Below are positions 25,336 to 34,331 of a DNA stretch of 64,000 bases, piece after piece. Every line of letters begins with the position of its first letter. Position 1 is the stretch's first letter. A model generated the notes under the pieces. The model ran no database searches. It saw only the letters and a list, made by a program, of their open reading frames with translations, and was not told the origin of the DNA. The stretch is from a bacterium (GTDB lineage Bacteria > Myxococcota_A > Polyangia > Nannocystales > Nannocystaceae): NCBI GenBank assembly GCA_024742475.1, contig JANSYI010000005.1, forward strand, positions 186,001 to 250,000, written 5' to 3'. The translations under genes were made by a program, and so were the position numbers.

Positions 25336-26277
25336 ATGAGTGCGTCGGCGACCGCTGCCGACCCGCAATCGATCGTCGTCGCGGAACCAACCCTCGACGG
25401 TGAATGGCCCGGCCTGTCCTCCGCGGACGCCGCCGCAGCAATCGCCGCTGGGCTCGACGGCGAGGGCCTGAGCGTCAGCACGGATGACGGTTTCAGCTGC
25501 GAGAGCGCGCAATGCTGGTCGGATCGGGCCGGCGACCTCGGTGTTCCCTACATCCTGCACGCCACCGTCTCTGTCCTCGATCGGGACGCGACAGTGCGCC
25601 TCGAAGTCTATGGTGCGTCGGGAGGTGCACTGCTCGCCAGCGGCGAATCGTCGTGCGAAGTCTGTGCGGACAACGAGGTCCGGGAGATTCTCACGTCGGC
25701 AGCAGCCCTCCTGCGACCACGCGTCCTCGCCCTCGGAGAGCGGCAAACCCCGGTGGTCATCGAGACCACCCCGACGGGCGCGCAGGTGATCGTCGACGGC
25801 GAGGTGGTCGGCACCTCTCCCTATCGCGGCACGCTAGAGCCCGGCGCACGCGGGATCGTCATCACCGCGCCCGGCTACCTGCCTCGTCAGCTCGAACGCT
25901 TTGCCGAGCCCGGACAGACACAAGTCCTCGACGTCGTGCTCGAAGAGCGCGTCGATGCCCGTCCGCCCGCGGTCCTCTACGCCGGCATCGGGTCCCTGGG
26001 CGCTGGAGTCGGGCTCCTCGCTGCAGGTGCCGTGTTCGTCGCCGTCGATGGCAAACCCGTCGGTTCGACCTGCGACAATGGTGGCCGCGACCTCAACGGT
26101 CGCTGCCCTCGAATGTACGACACCAGACTTGGCGGCATCGCGATGCTGAGCATCGGAGCTTCAGCGGTGATCGCTGGCACCGTGCTCACGATCATCGGAC
26201 GGAAGCGAGGACGCTCGAAGAGTTCGGACCCGCGCTCCGCCGCCGTCCGCCGACTCGGCTTCCAGGGGCGGTTCTAG
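25336..26277 (+). CDS. PEGA domain membrane protein (signal peptide appears frameshifted)
   Basis: 313 residues from ATG 25336. A secreted domain precedes a PEGA repeat at about 136-210 (VVIETTPTGAQVIVDGEVVGTSPYRG split over the motif), then two hydrophobic helices near residues 215-240 and 262-285. PEGA proteins are common partners of myxobacterial kinases, and this gene ends 4 nt before a kinase gene. From this start the signal peptide is cut to MSASATAADP. An ATG at 25289 in another frame reads MRGVLR and would join the signal-like ILLSVAVAAMSASATAA if one base were added near 25308. This points to a single-base deletion, an assembly error or an unusual start. Confidence 0.7.
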   Translation: MSASATAADPQSIVVAEPTLDGEWPGLSSADAAAAIAAGLDGEGLSVSTDDGFSCESAQCWSDRAGDLGVPYILHATVSVLDRDATVRLEVYGASGGALLASGESSCEVCADNEVREILTSAAALLRPRVLALGERQTPVVIETTPTGAQVIVDGEVVGTSPYRGTLEPGARGIVITAPGYLPRQLERFAEPGQTQVLDVVLEERVDARPPAVLYAGIGSLGAGVGLLAAGAVFVAVDGKPVGSTCDNGGRDLNGRCPRMYDTRLGGIAMLSIGASAVIAGTVLTIIGRKRGRSKSSDPRSAAVRRLGFQGRF

Positions 26278-26281
26278 CGGC

Positions 26282-28495
26282 ATGAACCAACCGGGCGAGA
26301 CGCGTGACAGATTCTCGGAGTCGTTCGTCGACGCCTCGCTGCGCCCGCGCGGCGAGGGCCTGCGCGGCACCTCCAACAACCGAGCGTGGCTGTCTGCCGA
26401 GGAGGGGAACGCCAGTCGCCCGGTCATCCTGCGTCCCGGTGAGCTCGTCGCTGGCAGCAAGTACCGAATCGTCCGCCGTTTGGGCACCGGAGGCATGGGG
26501 GTCGTCTATGAGGCGGTGCATGTCGTCACCGGTCGACGGGCCGCGCTCAAGATCATGCGCCACGACATCGAGACGACGCCGGCGCTGCTCGAGCTGTTTC
26601 GGCACGAGGCCCGCGTCGCCTCGCAGATCGAGTCGGAGCACATCGTTCAAGCGCTGGACTTCGTCGAGCTGCCCGATGGGCGCTTCATGTACGTGATGGA
26701 GCACGTCGAAGGCGACGTGGTCGATCTCGAGCTGGTCGATGGGCCCATCGCCCTGCCGCGCACGATCGCGATCCTCCGTCAGGTCGCACGGGGGCTGGCC
26801 GCCGCGCACGATGCTGGCGTCATTCACCGCGACATCAAACCCGAGAACATCATGCTCGAGTCGGGCGGAGAACGACGCGACCACGTCCGAATCCTCGACT
26901 TCGGCATCTCCTCGATCGCTTCGTCGGTCAGCCGTGATGAGAGCGACGTGGTCGGCACTCCGTACTACATCGCTCCTGAGCTCATCGTCCTCAAGGACGC
27001 GGGGCCGAAGAACGACCAATACAGCCTCGGATGCACCGCGTTCGAGATGCTCACCGGCCAACCTCCCTTCGTGGGCGACAACGTGGGAGATGTCCTTCGA
27101 GGTCACGCTAGCGAAGACGTCCCACCGATCCCAGGCGTGCCGCCAGAGCTCGAAGCGGTCATCCTTCGCTGTCTGCAGAAGAGCCCCGAAGATCGCTACG
27201 ACGACATGCGAGACTTCGAGGCCGCCCTGATCGAAGCTCAGCATGCCGCGGGCATCGTGACCGAGTGGGATCATCTGCCCCCGCCCGATGTCGACCCCGA
27301 CCGCCGCGCGGCCCTGATCGCGGGGGGGTCCGACGCCCCGCTACCCCGCGCTCATCCACGAACCGTGATGCTCGTGGGCGCCGCGCTCGCCACCGCCGTG
27401 TTCGTCGGCGTGGGCGTGGCAGCCAGCCGCTCCGACTCGGGGCCCGCGGCCGCCACCACCAAGTCCTCCAGCGAGGCCGACGTCGCCAAGGCCTCGATCG
27501 AGACGCCAGCCGAGGCCGCGCAGCGACTCGCCGAGAGTGCTCGCGCGGCGGCCAAGCAGGGACGCTGGGTCTATCCCCCGCCCGATCAACCGCGAGCGAC
27601 GACCGCATACGCCGAGGTCCTCAAGCTCGAGGCCCGCGGCACGACCGAGGCGACGGAATCCGCCGCCGCGCTCCGCGTCGAGTTCGGCGGCGAGCTGCGC
27701 CGCGTGGCCGACCACTACTACCGCCTCGAACCGGACTCGCCCTTGGTCGCCGAACTCTACGCCGAGGTCACCATCTTCATGCCCGGCGATCCGATCGCGC
27801 TTCGGCGAAGCGGCCTCGACGCGTCCGAGCTCGGCCGGGTTCGCGAGGAAATCGACGAAGGCCGCTTCAGCACCGACCGCCTGCTTGACCTCCAGCCGCT
27901 CGCAATTCTGATGGAGTCAGACCCGCAGGAGCGCGCTCGCGCTGCCGAGGCATACGCGGAACAGGTCGCCGACCTCGAGAACCCGCCGCGGTATGTCGCG
28001 GAGTTTGCCGGCCTGATCGTCCTCCGCTCGCCCTACGCAGGAGAGCAGGAAGCCACGCTCACCGTAGACGACCCGCCCGATCGCCCCGAGCCGGCCGACG
28101 CTCGCACTGTGCCGCAGTCCAAGGGGCCAACCCCCGCAGGCAAGCGAGAGGCCAACCGCTTGGTCGAGCGAGGCCAGGCCCACCTGCGCGCAGGTCGAAA
28201 ACGAGAGGCCCAAGACGCCTTCAAGGAGGCGGTCCGACTCCATCCGCGCCTCTCCGCGGCGCACGACGGCCTGGCGCAGGTTCACTTCAGCCGCTCCAAC
28301 TTCCGCCAAGCCGCCGCGGAGGCGAAGAAAGCCGTCGCGCTCTCCCCGGGCAACCTGGACTACCGGCTCAACCTCGGAGACGCGCTGTTCCGCCTTCAGC
28401 GCTACGAGGACGCCCTCAAACACTACGAGGTCGCCGCCAACCGGGGACGTGAGGATGCCAAGAGACGCGTGGCCAAGACGCGTGGGAGACTCTGA
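26282..28495 (+). CDS. Membrane-anchored Ser/Thr protein kinase with TPR tail
   Basis: 737 residues. Hanks-type kinase domain (about 58-325): glycine loop LGTGGMGVVYEA, catalytic lysine in AALKIM, HRDIKPENIML, DFGIS, and TPYYIAPE. One transmembrane helix at about 361-382 (VMLVGAALATAVFVGVGV) leads to a largely helical periplasmic region, with TPR-like repeats at about 620-735 (ERGQAHLRAGRKREAQDAF). All catalytic residues are present, so it is probably active. It lies 4 nt after the PEGA gene and 8 nt before the AgmX/PglI gene, making a three-gene signalling operon. Confidence 0.9.
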   Translation: MNQPGETRDRFSESFVDASLRPRGEGLRGTSNNRAWLSAEEGNASRPVILRPGELVAGSKYRIVRRLGTGGMGVVYEAVHVVTGRRAALKIMRHDIETTPALLELFRHEARVASQIESEHIVQALDFVELPDGRFMYVMEHVEGDVVDLELVDGPIALPRTIAILRQVARGLAAAHDAGVIHRDIKPENIMLESGGERRDHVRILDFGISSIASSVSRDESDVVGTPYYIAPELIVLKDAGPKNDQYSLGCTAFEMLTGQPPFVGDNVGDVLRGHASEDVPPIPGVPPELEAVILRCLQKSPEDRYDDMRDFEAALIEAQHAAGIVTEWDHLPPPDVDPDRRAALIAGGSDAPLPRAHPRTVMLVGAALATAVFVGVGVAASRSDSGPAAATTKSSSEADVAKASIETPAEAAQRLAESARAAAKQGRWVYPPPDQPRATTAYAEVLKLEARGTTEATESAAALRVEFGGELRRVADHYYRLEPDSPLVAELYAEVTIFMPGDPIALRRSGLDASELGRVREEIDEGRFSTDRLLDLQPLAILMESDPQERARAAEAYAEQVADLENPPRYVAEFAGLIVLRSPYAGEQEATLTVDDPPDRPEPADARTVPQSKGPTPAGKREANRLVERGQAHLRAGRKREAQDAFKEAVRLHPRLSAAHDGLAQVHFSRSNFRQAAAEAKKAVALSPGNLDYRLNLGDALFRLQRYEDALKHYEVAANRGREDAKRRVAKTRGRL

Positions 28496-28503
28496 GATGG
28501 CTC

Positions 28504-28968
28504 ATGCGCTCGAATCTCTGTGCCATCGCTCTCGTGGCGGCATGCACTCCGTCCGGGAGTGCGCGCCCCCCCGAACCCGCGCCCGCCCAACCAGCGACCG
28601 CTGAGAACCCTGCCCAGGCCGACGACGAAGCCCGGTCTGCCCCACTGGATCACGCGTCGATCGACGAGGCGATTCGCTCTCGACTCGTCGACCTCCGGGC
28701 CTGCTACGACGCTCGAGTGGCGAAGGAGCCAGGGCTCGAGGGGGTCGTCGTCGCGACCTTCGTCATCGACGCGCAAGGCGCCGCGAAAGAGCTCACCTTC
28801 ACCTCGGAGTCGCTCGACGACGCGGAGCTCAACGGCTGCCTCGCTGGTATTTTGAGCACCATCGAGTTCCCTGCGCCGCCAGAGGGCGAGGAGCTCGCGA
28901 TCAAGTACCCGTTCGACTTCCGAGCCTCGCGGGCCGAACCGGCCGGATCTGGGTCGACAGCGAAGTGA
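28504..28968 (+). CDS. AgmX/PglI C-terminal domain lipoprotein
   Basis: 154 residues. Signal peptide MRSNLCAIALVAAC (Cys14), a Pro/Ala/Glu linker to about 48, then an AgmX/PglI-type C-terminal domain, with the characteristic RLVDLRACYDARVAKEPGLEG start, GVVVATFVIDAQG strand, and GILSTIEFPAPP end; this fold is TonB C-terminal-like. In Myxococcus such domains occur in gliding-related proteins. It begins 8 nt after the kinase stop, so it is probably in the same operon. Confidence 0.8.
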   Translation: MRSNLCAIALVAACTPSGSARPPEPAPAQPATAENPAQADDEARSAPLDHASIDEAIRSRLVDLRACYDARVAKEPGLEGVVVATFVIDAQGAAKELTFTSESLDDAELNGCLAGILSTIEFPAPPEGEELAIKYPFDFRASRAEPAGSGSTAK

Positions 28969-28990
28969 CGAGGCGCGACGATGAAGTCTC

Positions 28991-30712
28991 GTGACCAAGC
29001 CAGGCCCTGATGTCGTCTCGCTGCTGCCCGCGGATCCGAACCTCGACCGCGTGACAGAGTGCATCCGGGACGCGAGCCCGACCGCACGGATAGCCGCAGA
29101 GACGACGCTGATGGGGGTTCGCCGTCGACTACGCCACTCACGCTGTGACGTCTTGCTGGTGAGCACCGACGCGGTGGGCACCGCCGCGCTCGAGGACGCG
29201 GCGATCTCCAGCGGCACGGCGATCATCGTTGCCATGCCGCAGGCCCCGAGCGTCGAGGAACGTGCGTCCATTCGGAGCCGAATACGCGCCCAGGGAGCCC
29301 GAACGCTCATCTTCGGCAACGAAGCCACCCGCGGGCTGCTCGAGTGCGCCTTGGATGCCGCCCAGGGCACCGTCGCGACCCGAGCCCCCGACACAGGCCG
29401 ACTCCCAGACTCCAGCCCGGCCTCGATCACGATGTTCGGCCATCGCACGCTCTCGCAGCTCAACGTGTCGCGTGAGGCCCTGTTCGCGAGCCTGCGCAGC
29501 GCCATCGCGGCCCCTCCTGGGACGAAGCCGTTCACGCTCATCCTCGCGGCCATCGGCCGTTTTCGAGTCCTCTGCGACAGCCTCCTTACGGAGGGCACCG
29601 CCGCCCTTCTGCACGCCATCATCACGCGCCTCGCCGGCAGCGTCGACGCGACCGACATGGTCGCGTACTTGGGCGATGGTCGCTTCGCCGTCCTGGCCGT
29701 TGGACCGAGCCGTCCCGATCTTCCCGCCGCGGTGCGGGCCTGCTTCGACGAGCCATTCACGGTGGCGGGTGATCCTGTCTACACGCAGGTCGCCGTGGGG
29801 CTCACCGAGAGCACGCGAGCGTACGACTCACCGGAGGCTGTCATTCGAGACGGCATCACCGCAGTGCGTCGCGCACGCGCGGGCCGGCACGCTGCCAAGT
29901 TCGACACGTCGATGCGGGTCGAGGAGGCCGACGAGCTGCGGCTCGAGGGCGAGCTGCGCCGCGCGGTTCAGCAACAAGACTTCTCTCTGCGCTACCAGCC
30001 GGTGGTCAAGCTGGAGTCGGGTCGACCGATCGGCTTCGAGGCGCTCGCGCGATGGACCAGCCCGACCCGCGGGTTCGTCTCGCCCGCCGAGTTCATCCCG
30101 ATCCTCGAGCGAACCGGGCTCATCATCGACCTCGGCGCCTGGATCCTTCACGAAGCAGCGGCACAGGCCGCCGCATGGAACCGCGAGTTCGAGCTGACGC
30201 ACCCACTGGTCGTCAGCGTCAACGTCTCGGCCAAGCAGCTACAGCGCCCCGAGCTCATCGACCACGTCCGCGCTGCGCTGGAGTCCACAGGCCTGCAGCC
30301 TGGGGCACTCAAGCTCGAGTTCACCGAGACCGCCACCATCGAGGCTCCCGCCGAGATCCTCGAAGTCCTCAACGGCTGCAAAGCCCTGGGTGTCGACGTC
30401 TGGGTGGATGACTTCGGCACCGGCTACTCCTCGCTCTCTCAGCTCGGCCAGTTTCCAGTCGACGGGCTCAAGCTCGACAAGGCGTTCGTCGATCCGCTCG
30501 ACGGCACCCCAGCGGGATCGGCCATGGCCCGCGCGGTCCTGGGCATCGCGAACGTGGTCGGAGCGCCCGTCGTCGCCGAGGGCATCGAAACGCCCGCTCA
30601 AGCCCAAGAGCTCATCGAGCTGGGATGCGTGTGGGGGCAGGGATACCACTTCGCGCGCCCCATGGCGGTTGGCGACGCGTACGCGTACGTGGCCTCGCAG
30701 TCGGCCTCGTGA
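28991..30712 (+). CDS. EAL domain c-di-GMP phosphodiesterase with degenerate GGDEF
   Basis: 573 residues from GTG 28991. An N-terminal receiver-like region (about 8-125) lacks obvious acidic-pocket motifs. A middle GGDEF-like domain (about 150-310) has YLGDGRFAV where the active motif would be, so it is not a cyclase. The C-terminal EAL domain (about 315-565) keeps the metal and catalytic residues: FEALARW, NVSAKQLQR, KLEFTET, VDDFGTGYSS, LKLDKAFVD, VVAEGIET. It should hydrolyse c-di-GMP to pGpG, possibly gated by the degenerate GGDEF. It follows the kinase operon by 22 nt and may be part of it; the PilZ protein at 3628 is a possible downstream receptor. Confidence 0.85.
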   Translation: MTKPGPDVVSLLPADPNLDRVTECIRDASPTARIAAETTLMGVRRRLRHSRCDVLLVSTDAVGTAALEDAAISSGTAIIVAMPQAPSVEERASIRSRIRAQGARTLIFGNEATRGLLECALDAAQGTVATRAPDTGRLPDSSPASITMFGHRTLSQLNVSREALFASLRSAIAAPPGTKPFTLILAAIGRFRVLCDSLLTEGTAALLHAIITRLAGSVDATDMVAYLGDGRFAVLAVGPSRPDLPAAVRACFDEPFTVAGDPVYTQVAVGLTESTRAYDSPEAVIRDGITAVRRARAGRHAAKFDTSMRVEEADELRLEGELRRAVQQQDFSLRYQPVVKLESGRPIGFEALARWTSPTRGFVSPAEFIPILERTGLIIDLGAWILHEAAAQAAAWNREFELTHPLVVSVNVSAKQLQRPELIDHVRAALESTGLQPGALKLEFTETATIEAPAEILEVLNGCKALGVDVWVDDFGTGYSSLSQLGQFPVDGLKLDKAFVDPLDGTPAGSAMARAVLGIANVVGAPVVAEGIETPAQAQELIELGCVWGQGYHFARPMAVGDAYAYVASQSAS

Positions 30713-30722
30713 GCCGGACCCG

Positions 30723-31463
30723 TCAGTCGTTCTCACAGAGCGTATCAACACCGTCAACGGTGTGTTGACACGTGAATCCTGTGAAGTCGGCGCACTCACG
30801 ATCGATCGAGCACTGCACCAAGCAGTAGCCGTGTGCACATTCGGTCCCGGCGGGGCACTCGCGAGAGTCGTCGCAAGAGACGGCACAGCGTTCGCTGCAC
30901 TGAGACGCCGTGCAGCATTCAGCATCGAGGTCGGTGCACTCTTCGTCGTTCGCACACGCCTGCTGGTACGGCGTGCAGACGTTGTCCACGCAGATGCTGG
31001 GCCCCGAGCAGTCTGCCGTCGCAAGACACTCCACGCACTCCCCGAGCTCGACGCTACACAGCGGCTCGTCCCCCTCGCAGGAGCTGTTGTCTTCGCACGG
31101 GACGCAGGTCCCCGATTCGAGGTCGCATGCTGGCGTCGCGGGGGTTCCCGCGCACTGCTCGTGGGAGGTGCAACCCGGCGTACTGCTCGTCCCACCGCTC
31201 GTCGTCGCCGTGGTCCCGGCATCTGCATCGGCATCGGCATCGGCATCGGCATCGGCATCGGTGGATGCCTCGCTTCCGCCGGAGAGCCCACCGGTGGCGA
31301 GCGTGTCACCGCTCGATCCGCCCGAGGTGGAGGCGGCGCTGGTCAGATTCGGCGTCGCACCCGAGGAGGACTCGGAACCTCCAGCGCCACCGATGTAGCT
31401 CGGATCTGGGATCGTACAGGCCGCCAGCGACACCACCGCCGCACCGATCCAGCTCGATCTCAC
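30723..31463 (-). CDS. Cysteine-rich lipoprotein with (Asp-Ala)n repeat
   Basis: 246 residues from GTG 31463. Signal peptide with Cys16 (SLAAC), Ser/Thr/Gly linker, a run of alternating Asp-Ala encoded by a hexanucleotide repeat (31219-31260), then a domain with about 24 cysteines in six short modules (CTSHEQCAG, CVPCEDNSSCEG, CVECLATADCSG, CTASQCSERC). Close in style to the 4013 and 42511 proteins. The repeat count can change the linker length without breaking the frame. Convergent with the EAL gene. Confidence 0.8.
   Translation of the reverse strand: MRSSWIGAAVVSLAACTIPDPSYIGGAGGSESSSGATPNLTSAASTSGGSSGDTLATGGLSGGSEASTDADADADADADADAGTTATTSGGTSSTPGCTSHEQCAGTPATPACDLESGTCVPCEDNSSCEGDEPLCSVELGECVECLATADCSGPSICVDNVCTPYQQACANDEECTDLDAECCTASQCSERCAVSCDDSRECPAGTECAHGYCLVQCSIDRECADFTGFTCQHTVDGVDTLCEND
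31219..31260 (-). repeat. Hexanucleotide tandem repeat (GCATCG), seven units
   Basis: Six perfect GCATCG units (31225-31260) plus one variant GCATCT (31219-31224). In the gene direction it encodes alternating Asp and Ala in the linker of a surface lipoprotein. The unit length is a multiple of three, so slippage changes spacer length and not reading frame. Confidence 0.9.
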
Positions 31464-31544
31464 CTTAGGAGTATCGGCCGTTCGACCGTCGCCTTCAAGC
31501 GCTGAGGCGTCCCGACGCAGGCCACGAAGCGCCCGACTTCGCGC

Positions 31545-32228
31545 TCACCCGAACTGCGTCCAAAGTCGTTCGAAGGTCTTGCCGAACGCGAGGACCAGCT
31601 CGTCATCGTCGCTGATGACGATGTTCTCGTGGTTGCGCGTTGCCGCGCTGCGGGTCCAGTTGTAGCTGCCCGTCAGGACCCGCGCGTCATCGAACACGGC
31701 GAACTTGTGGTGCATGTGGTCGGGTGTGGAGTCCATGCGGACATCGACGCCCTTGCGTCGCAGGCGATCGACATCCGAGCCCAGGTCGGCCGACTTGTCG
31801 TCGTCTGTGACCACGCGAACAGCGACACCCCGCTCATGCGCGGCGAACATGGCGTCGACGATGCGGTCGTCGGTGATCGTGAAGACGCAGACATCCGCAG
31901 ACGTCCTCGCCCGCTCGAACTCTCCCACGATGGCGCGCAAGCACTGCAGGCCCGGGGAGAATCGCGCCTCGAAGCGCGGCTCGGGCTCGGCTTGCGCGCG
32001 AGGGAGCAGCGCCTTGATCGCGTTCTCGAGCCAGTCGACGACGAACGCCTGGTCATCGCCGAGCTGCTCTCTGGCCAGGTCGAACGCCTTGGCCCGAAAG
32101 ACCCCGAGACGCTGGTCGTCCAGGCCCTGCTCGTCTACCAAGTCGCGTAGGGCCCTGCGCTCCGCCCTCGACAGCCGGTGGTCGTCGAGCATCGAGCGCA
32201 GCAGTGCTTCCATCTCGTCTGGACTCAT
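31545..32228 (-). CDS. Phospholipase D-family nuclease-like protein
   Basis: 227 residues. A helical N-terminal domain (1-75) is joined to a single PLD half-domain: the HKD motif is HHKFAVFDD (His173, Lys175, Asp180) followed by LTGSYNWTRSAATRNHEN with the usual GS-N-S pattern and Glu201. One HKD motif per chain is typical of Nuc/BfiI-type nucleases and mitochondrial PLD6, which act as dimers. No signal peptide, so cytosolic. The acidic N-terminal helices (RLSRAERRALRDLVDEQG) look EF-hand- or TerB-like and could be a regulatory or oligomerisation module. Substrate (DNA, RNA or lipid) is not determined. Confidence 0.8.
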   Translation of the reverse strand: MSPDEMEALLRSMLDDHRLSRAERRALRDLVDEQGLDDQRLGVFRAKAFDLAREQLGDDQAFVVDWLENAIKALLPRAQAEPEPRFEARFSPGLQCLRAIVGEFERARTSADVCVFTITDDRIVDAMFAAHERGVAVRVVTDDDKSADLGSDVDRLRRKGVDVRMDSTPDHMHHKFAVFDDARVLTGSYNWTRSAATRNHENIVISDDDELVLAFGKTFERLWTQFG

Positions 32229-32264
32229 GGCAGCTGCACGATACAGCGCCTGGTCGCGCGCCGC

Positions 32265-32999
32265 CTACGGATAGAGCTCTTCGGCGGTGACGGTGCCGTC
32301 GATCGTACACACGTCGCCGGTGCTGACGTTCATGAGCGAGACGCCCTCGAACACGATCTCCGCCCGCCCCTCGGACGGCTCCCACACCTGGACGTCCAAC
32401 GTGCCGCCGATGCTGTCGACGCCCCCGGGGGACAGCGCGTCGGAGTCGAGGTTCGTCCAGGTGCCTTGGGCGGTGTCCACCATGTTGACGATCGTCATCG
32501 TGTCGACGCGGTGCTGCGTGCTGAGCTGGAAGGTGGCCGGGCCCTCGAGGTCGAACTGAAAGCTGCCCGTCAGGGTCGCGCCGCTGTCGTAGACGGACGC
32601 GACGCCGAGCGACCCGTTGTAGCTGACCACGACGGTCCCGCCGAAGTCGATGTCGCAGCCCGTGAGCGTGACGTCGATGCTGCCGCCCCCCTCGTCACCG
32701 CTCGAGTCGGAGCTCGAGCCCTCGGTACCTTCGGTCGCGACGCCCGCGGACGTGTCGTCGCCCGAGCTGCTCGACGCGTCGTCCCCACCACTCGAGGTCG
32801 CGGGGTTGGTACCCGGGGGCATCGTCGTCGCGGTGGTGTTCGAGCCGCCCGCGCTGCTGCCATCGGGGCCCGTCGTCTGCGCGTCGCCGCTCGAGCTCGC
32901 CGCGGCGCCGGTGCCGGTGCCCGAGTCCGTATCACCACCATCGCTGCCGCCATCGCACGCAGCCAAGAACGCAACCATCGCAAGTGCAGTCCAACGCAT
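32265..32999 (-). CDS. Secreted lipoprotein with beta-rich domain
   Basis: 244 residues. MRWTALAMVAFLAAC signal (Cys15), a long Ser/Gly/Asp/Thr linker to about 115, then about 130 residues of beta-strand-like sequence starting IDVTLTGCDIDFGGTVVVSYNG, with only two cysteines. Unlike the Cys-rich lipoproteins its folded domain is probably a single beta-sandwich. Function unknown. ATG 32999 gives the lipobox; an earlier in-frame start at 33035 is less likely. Confidence 0.7.
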   Translation of the reverse strand: MRWTALAMVAFLAACDGGSDGGDTDSGTGTGAAASSSGDAQTTGPDGSSAGGSNTTATTMPPGTNPATSSGGDDASSSSGDDTSAGVATEGTEGSSSDSSGDEGGGSIDVTLTGCDIDFGGTVVVSYNGSLGVASVYDSGATLTGSFQFDLEGPATFQLSTQHRVDTMTIVNMVDTAQGTWTNLDSDALSPGGVDSIGGTLDVQVWEPSEGRAEIVFEGVSLMNVSTGDVCTIDGTVTAEELYP

Positions 33000-33096
33000 G
33001 CGCGGTGCGTAGCATGACGATTCGTGCCACGTCACGCAGTGCAGAAAACTTGCGCTAGAGCAGCCTGTGGTGCAACTCCGCGTGTAGGCTCCGTGG

Positions 33097-33525
33097 GTGG
33101 CGCGCGTCTACGAGGACTTTCTCGGTCTTTGGCAGCTGATCCCCGAGAGCTGCCAGTACGAGCAAGGCGATCCCCCCAAGGCTGGGACCTACCGCATCGA
33201 GGAGATGCCCGATGGCACGCTCGAGTTCACGGCGACGTGGACCGACGCGGAGGGCAAGGAGGGCTCGGTCTCGTTCTCGGGGTTTCCCGACGGCACGAAG
33301 ATGCCGTTCAACGCGGGCGACCTCGCCGACGCTCTCGCGATCGAGGCCGTCTCCGCGCGCGAGCTCAACTCCTACGCCTACCTGGATGGTCGCGAGCTGA
33401 TGGTGGCGCAGCGCCAGCTCGACGCCACCGGGCAAGCGATGCGCATCACCCAGATCGTTCGACTACCGAGCGGCGAGAGCCCGGGCAACGTCGCGATCTA
33501 CCGCCGCGCGCCGCTGCCCTCGTGA
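33097..33525 (+). CDS. Hypothetical protein, possibly lipocalin-like
   Basis: 142 residues from GTG 33097. It opens VYEDFLGLWQLIPESCQYEQGDPPKAGTYR over the first strand; the FLGLWxLxPEx opening is like small lipocalin/DUF-type barrels. Several strands with alternating hydrophobics follow. One cysteine. No signal peptide. It is convergent with the small lipoprotein at 33529 (3-nt gap). Function not assigned. Confidence 0.6.
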   Translation: MARVYEDFLGLWQLIPESCQYEQGDPPKAGTYRIEEMPDGTLEFTATWTDAEGKEGSVSFSGFPDGTKMPFNAGDLADALAIEAVSARELNSYAYLDGRELMVAQRQLDATGQAMRITQIVRLPSGESPGNVAIYRRAPLPS

Positions 33526-33528
33526 ACG

Positions 33529-33738
33529 TCACCCGCAGATGCACGAGCGGTTCATCCCGTCGAACTGAGACTCGCTGACGCCGTGCTTCTCGCAGCACGC
33601 TTGGCACTCGGCGCTCCGAGACTTTGCCTTCTGGTCCGTACCGCACGCCTCGTTGGCCGCGGCTTCGGCTTTGCCACTGGCCGTCAGAGGTCGGCACGCA
33701 GACACGGCGAGCGCCGCGACGAGGAGTAGGGACCGCAT
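33529..33738 (-). CDS. Small cysteine-rich lipoprotein
   Basis: 69 residues. MRSLLLVAALAVSAC (Cys15), then a basic/Ala segment and CQACCEKHGVSESQF and SCICG near the end: six further cysteines in a short chain. This CxxCC...CxC pattern suggests a compact disulfide peptide on the outer membrane or in the periplasm. It begins directly after the stop of the membrane protein gene upstream (33739), so the two are one operon. Confidence 0.65.
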   Translation of the reverse strand: MRSLLLVAALAVSACRPLTASGKAEAAANEACGTDQKAKSRSAECQACCEKHGVSESQFDGMNRSCICG

Positions 33739-34236
33739 TCAGACGACCTTCCGGATGAGGACGTAGAGAATCCCGATGAGGGCGAGGATGAAGAAGACGA
33801 ACCCCATCACGTTGGTCCAGATCACCATGTGCATGGAGAGCCGGCTGAGGACGAAGTAGAGCACCCCGAGAATCGCGATGAACAAGAGGACGGAGCGGAC
33901 CCGCTTGCGGACGTCTTCTTGTTGGTCGGGGTGCAAGAAGTGCTCGATGACGAACGCCAGCCCCACAAGGTAGAGCGGCGCCAAGAACACCAGCACGTTG
34001 GTGTCGCCGATCATCCCGGGCACGGTCGCGGCGTAGATCGTCCAGAAGACGAGCACCAAGAGCGCGAAGAACCCCAGGCCGATGTTGACGTTGGCGAGGC
34101 GCTGGCTGAGCACTCGGTTGCCGGAGGTCTTCACGAAGTAGGCGGCGGCCCCGAGGAGCAGCGGCAACGCAACGACCCCGAGTCCCGCGGTGAACCCCGC
34201 GTTGACGAGGGCTTGCATCAGCTCGGCGACGGTCAT
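33739..34236 (-). CDS. Four-helix membrane protein
   Basis: 165 residues with an N-terminal helix (about 13-33), two central helices (about 52-72 and 78-95) and two C-terminal ones (about 112-130 and 140-162), separated by short charged loops (EHFLHPDQQEDVRKRVRS). No cofactor or transport motif. Translationally adjacent to the small lipoprotein gene downstream, so the pair may function together. Divergent from the DUF4139 gene, 95 nt away. Confidence 0.6.
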   Translation of the reverse strand: MTVAELMQALVNAGFTAGLGVVALPLLLGAAAYFVKTSGNRVLSQRLANVNIGLGFFALLVLVFWTIYAATVPGMIGDTNVLVFLAPLYLVGLAFVIEHFLHPDQQEDVRKRVRSVLLFIAILGVLYFVLSRLSMHMVIWTNVMGFVFFILALIGILYVLIRKVV

Positions 34237-34331
34237 GGGCGGCCATCATACCCGGAACGATCGGCGACTTATTCCGAGAAGGCGTCCCAACACCTGTCAG
34301 CCCTCCGGCACGCGAACGTTTCACCCCGCGC

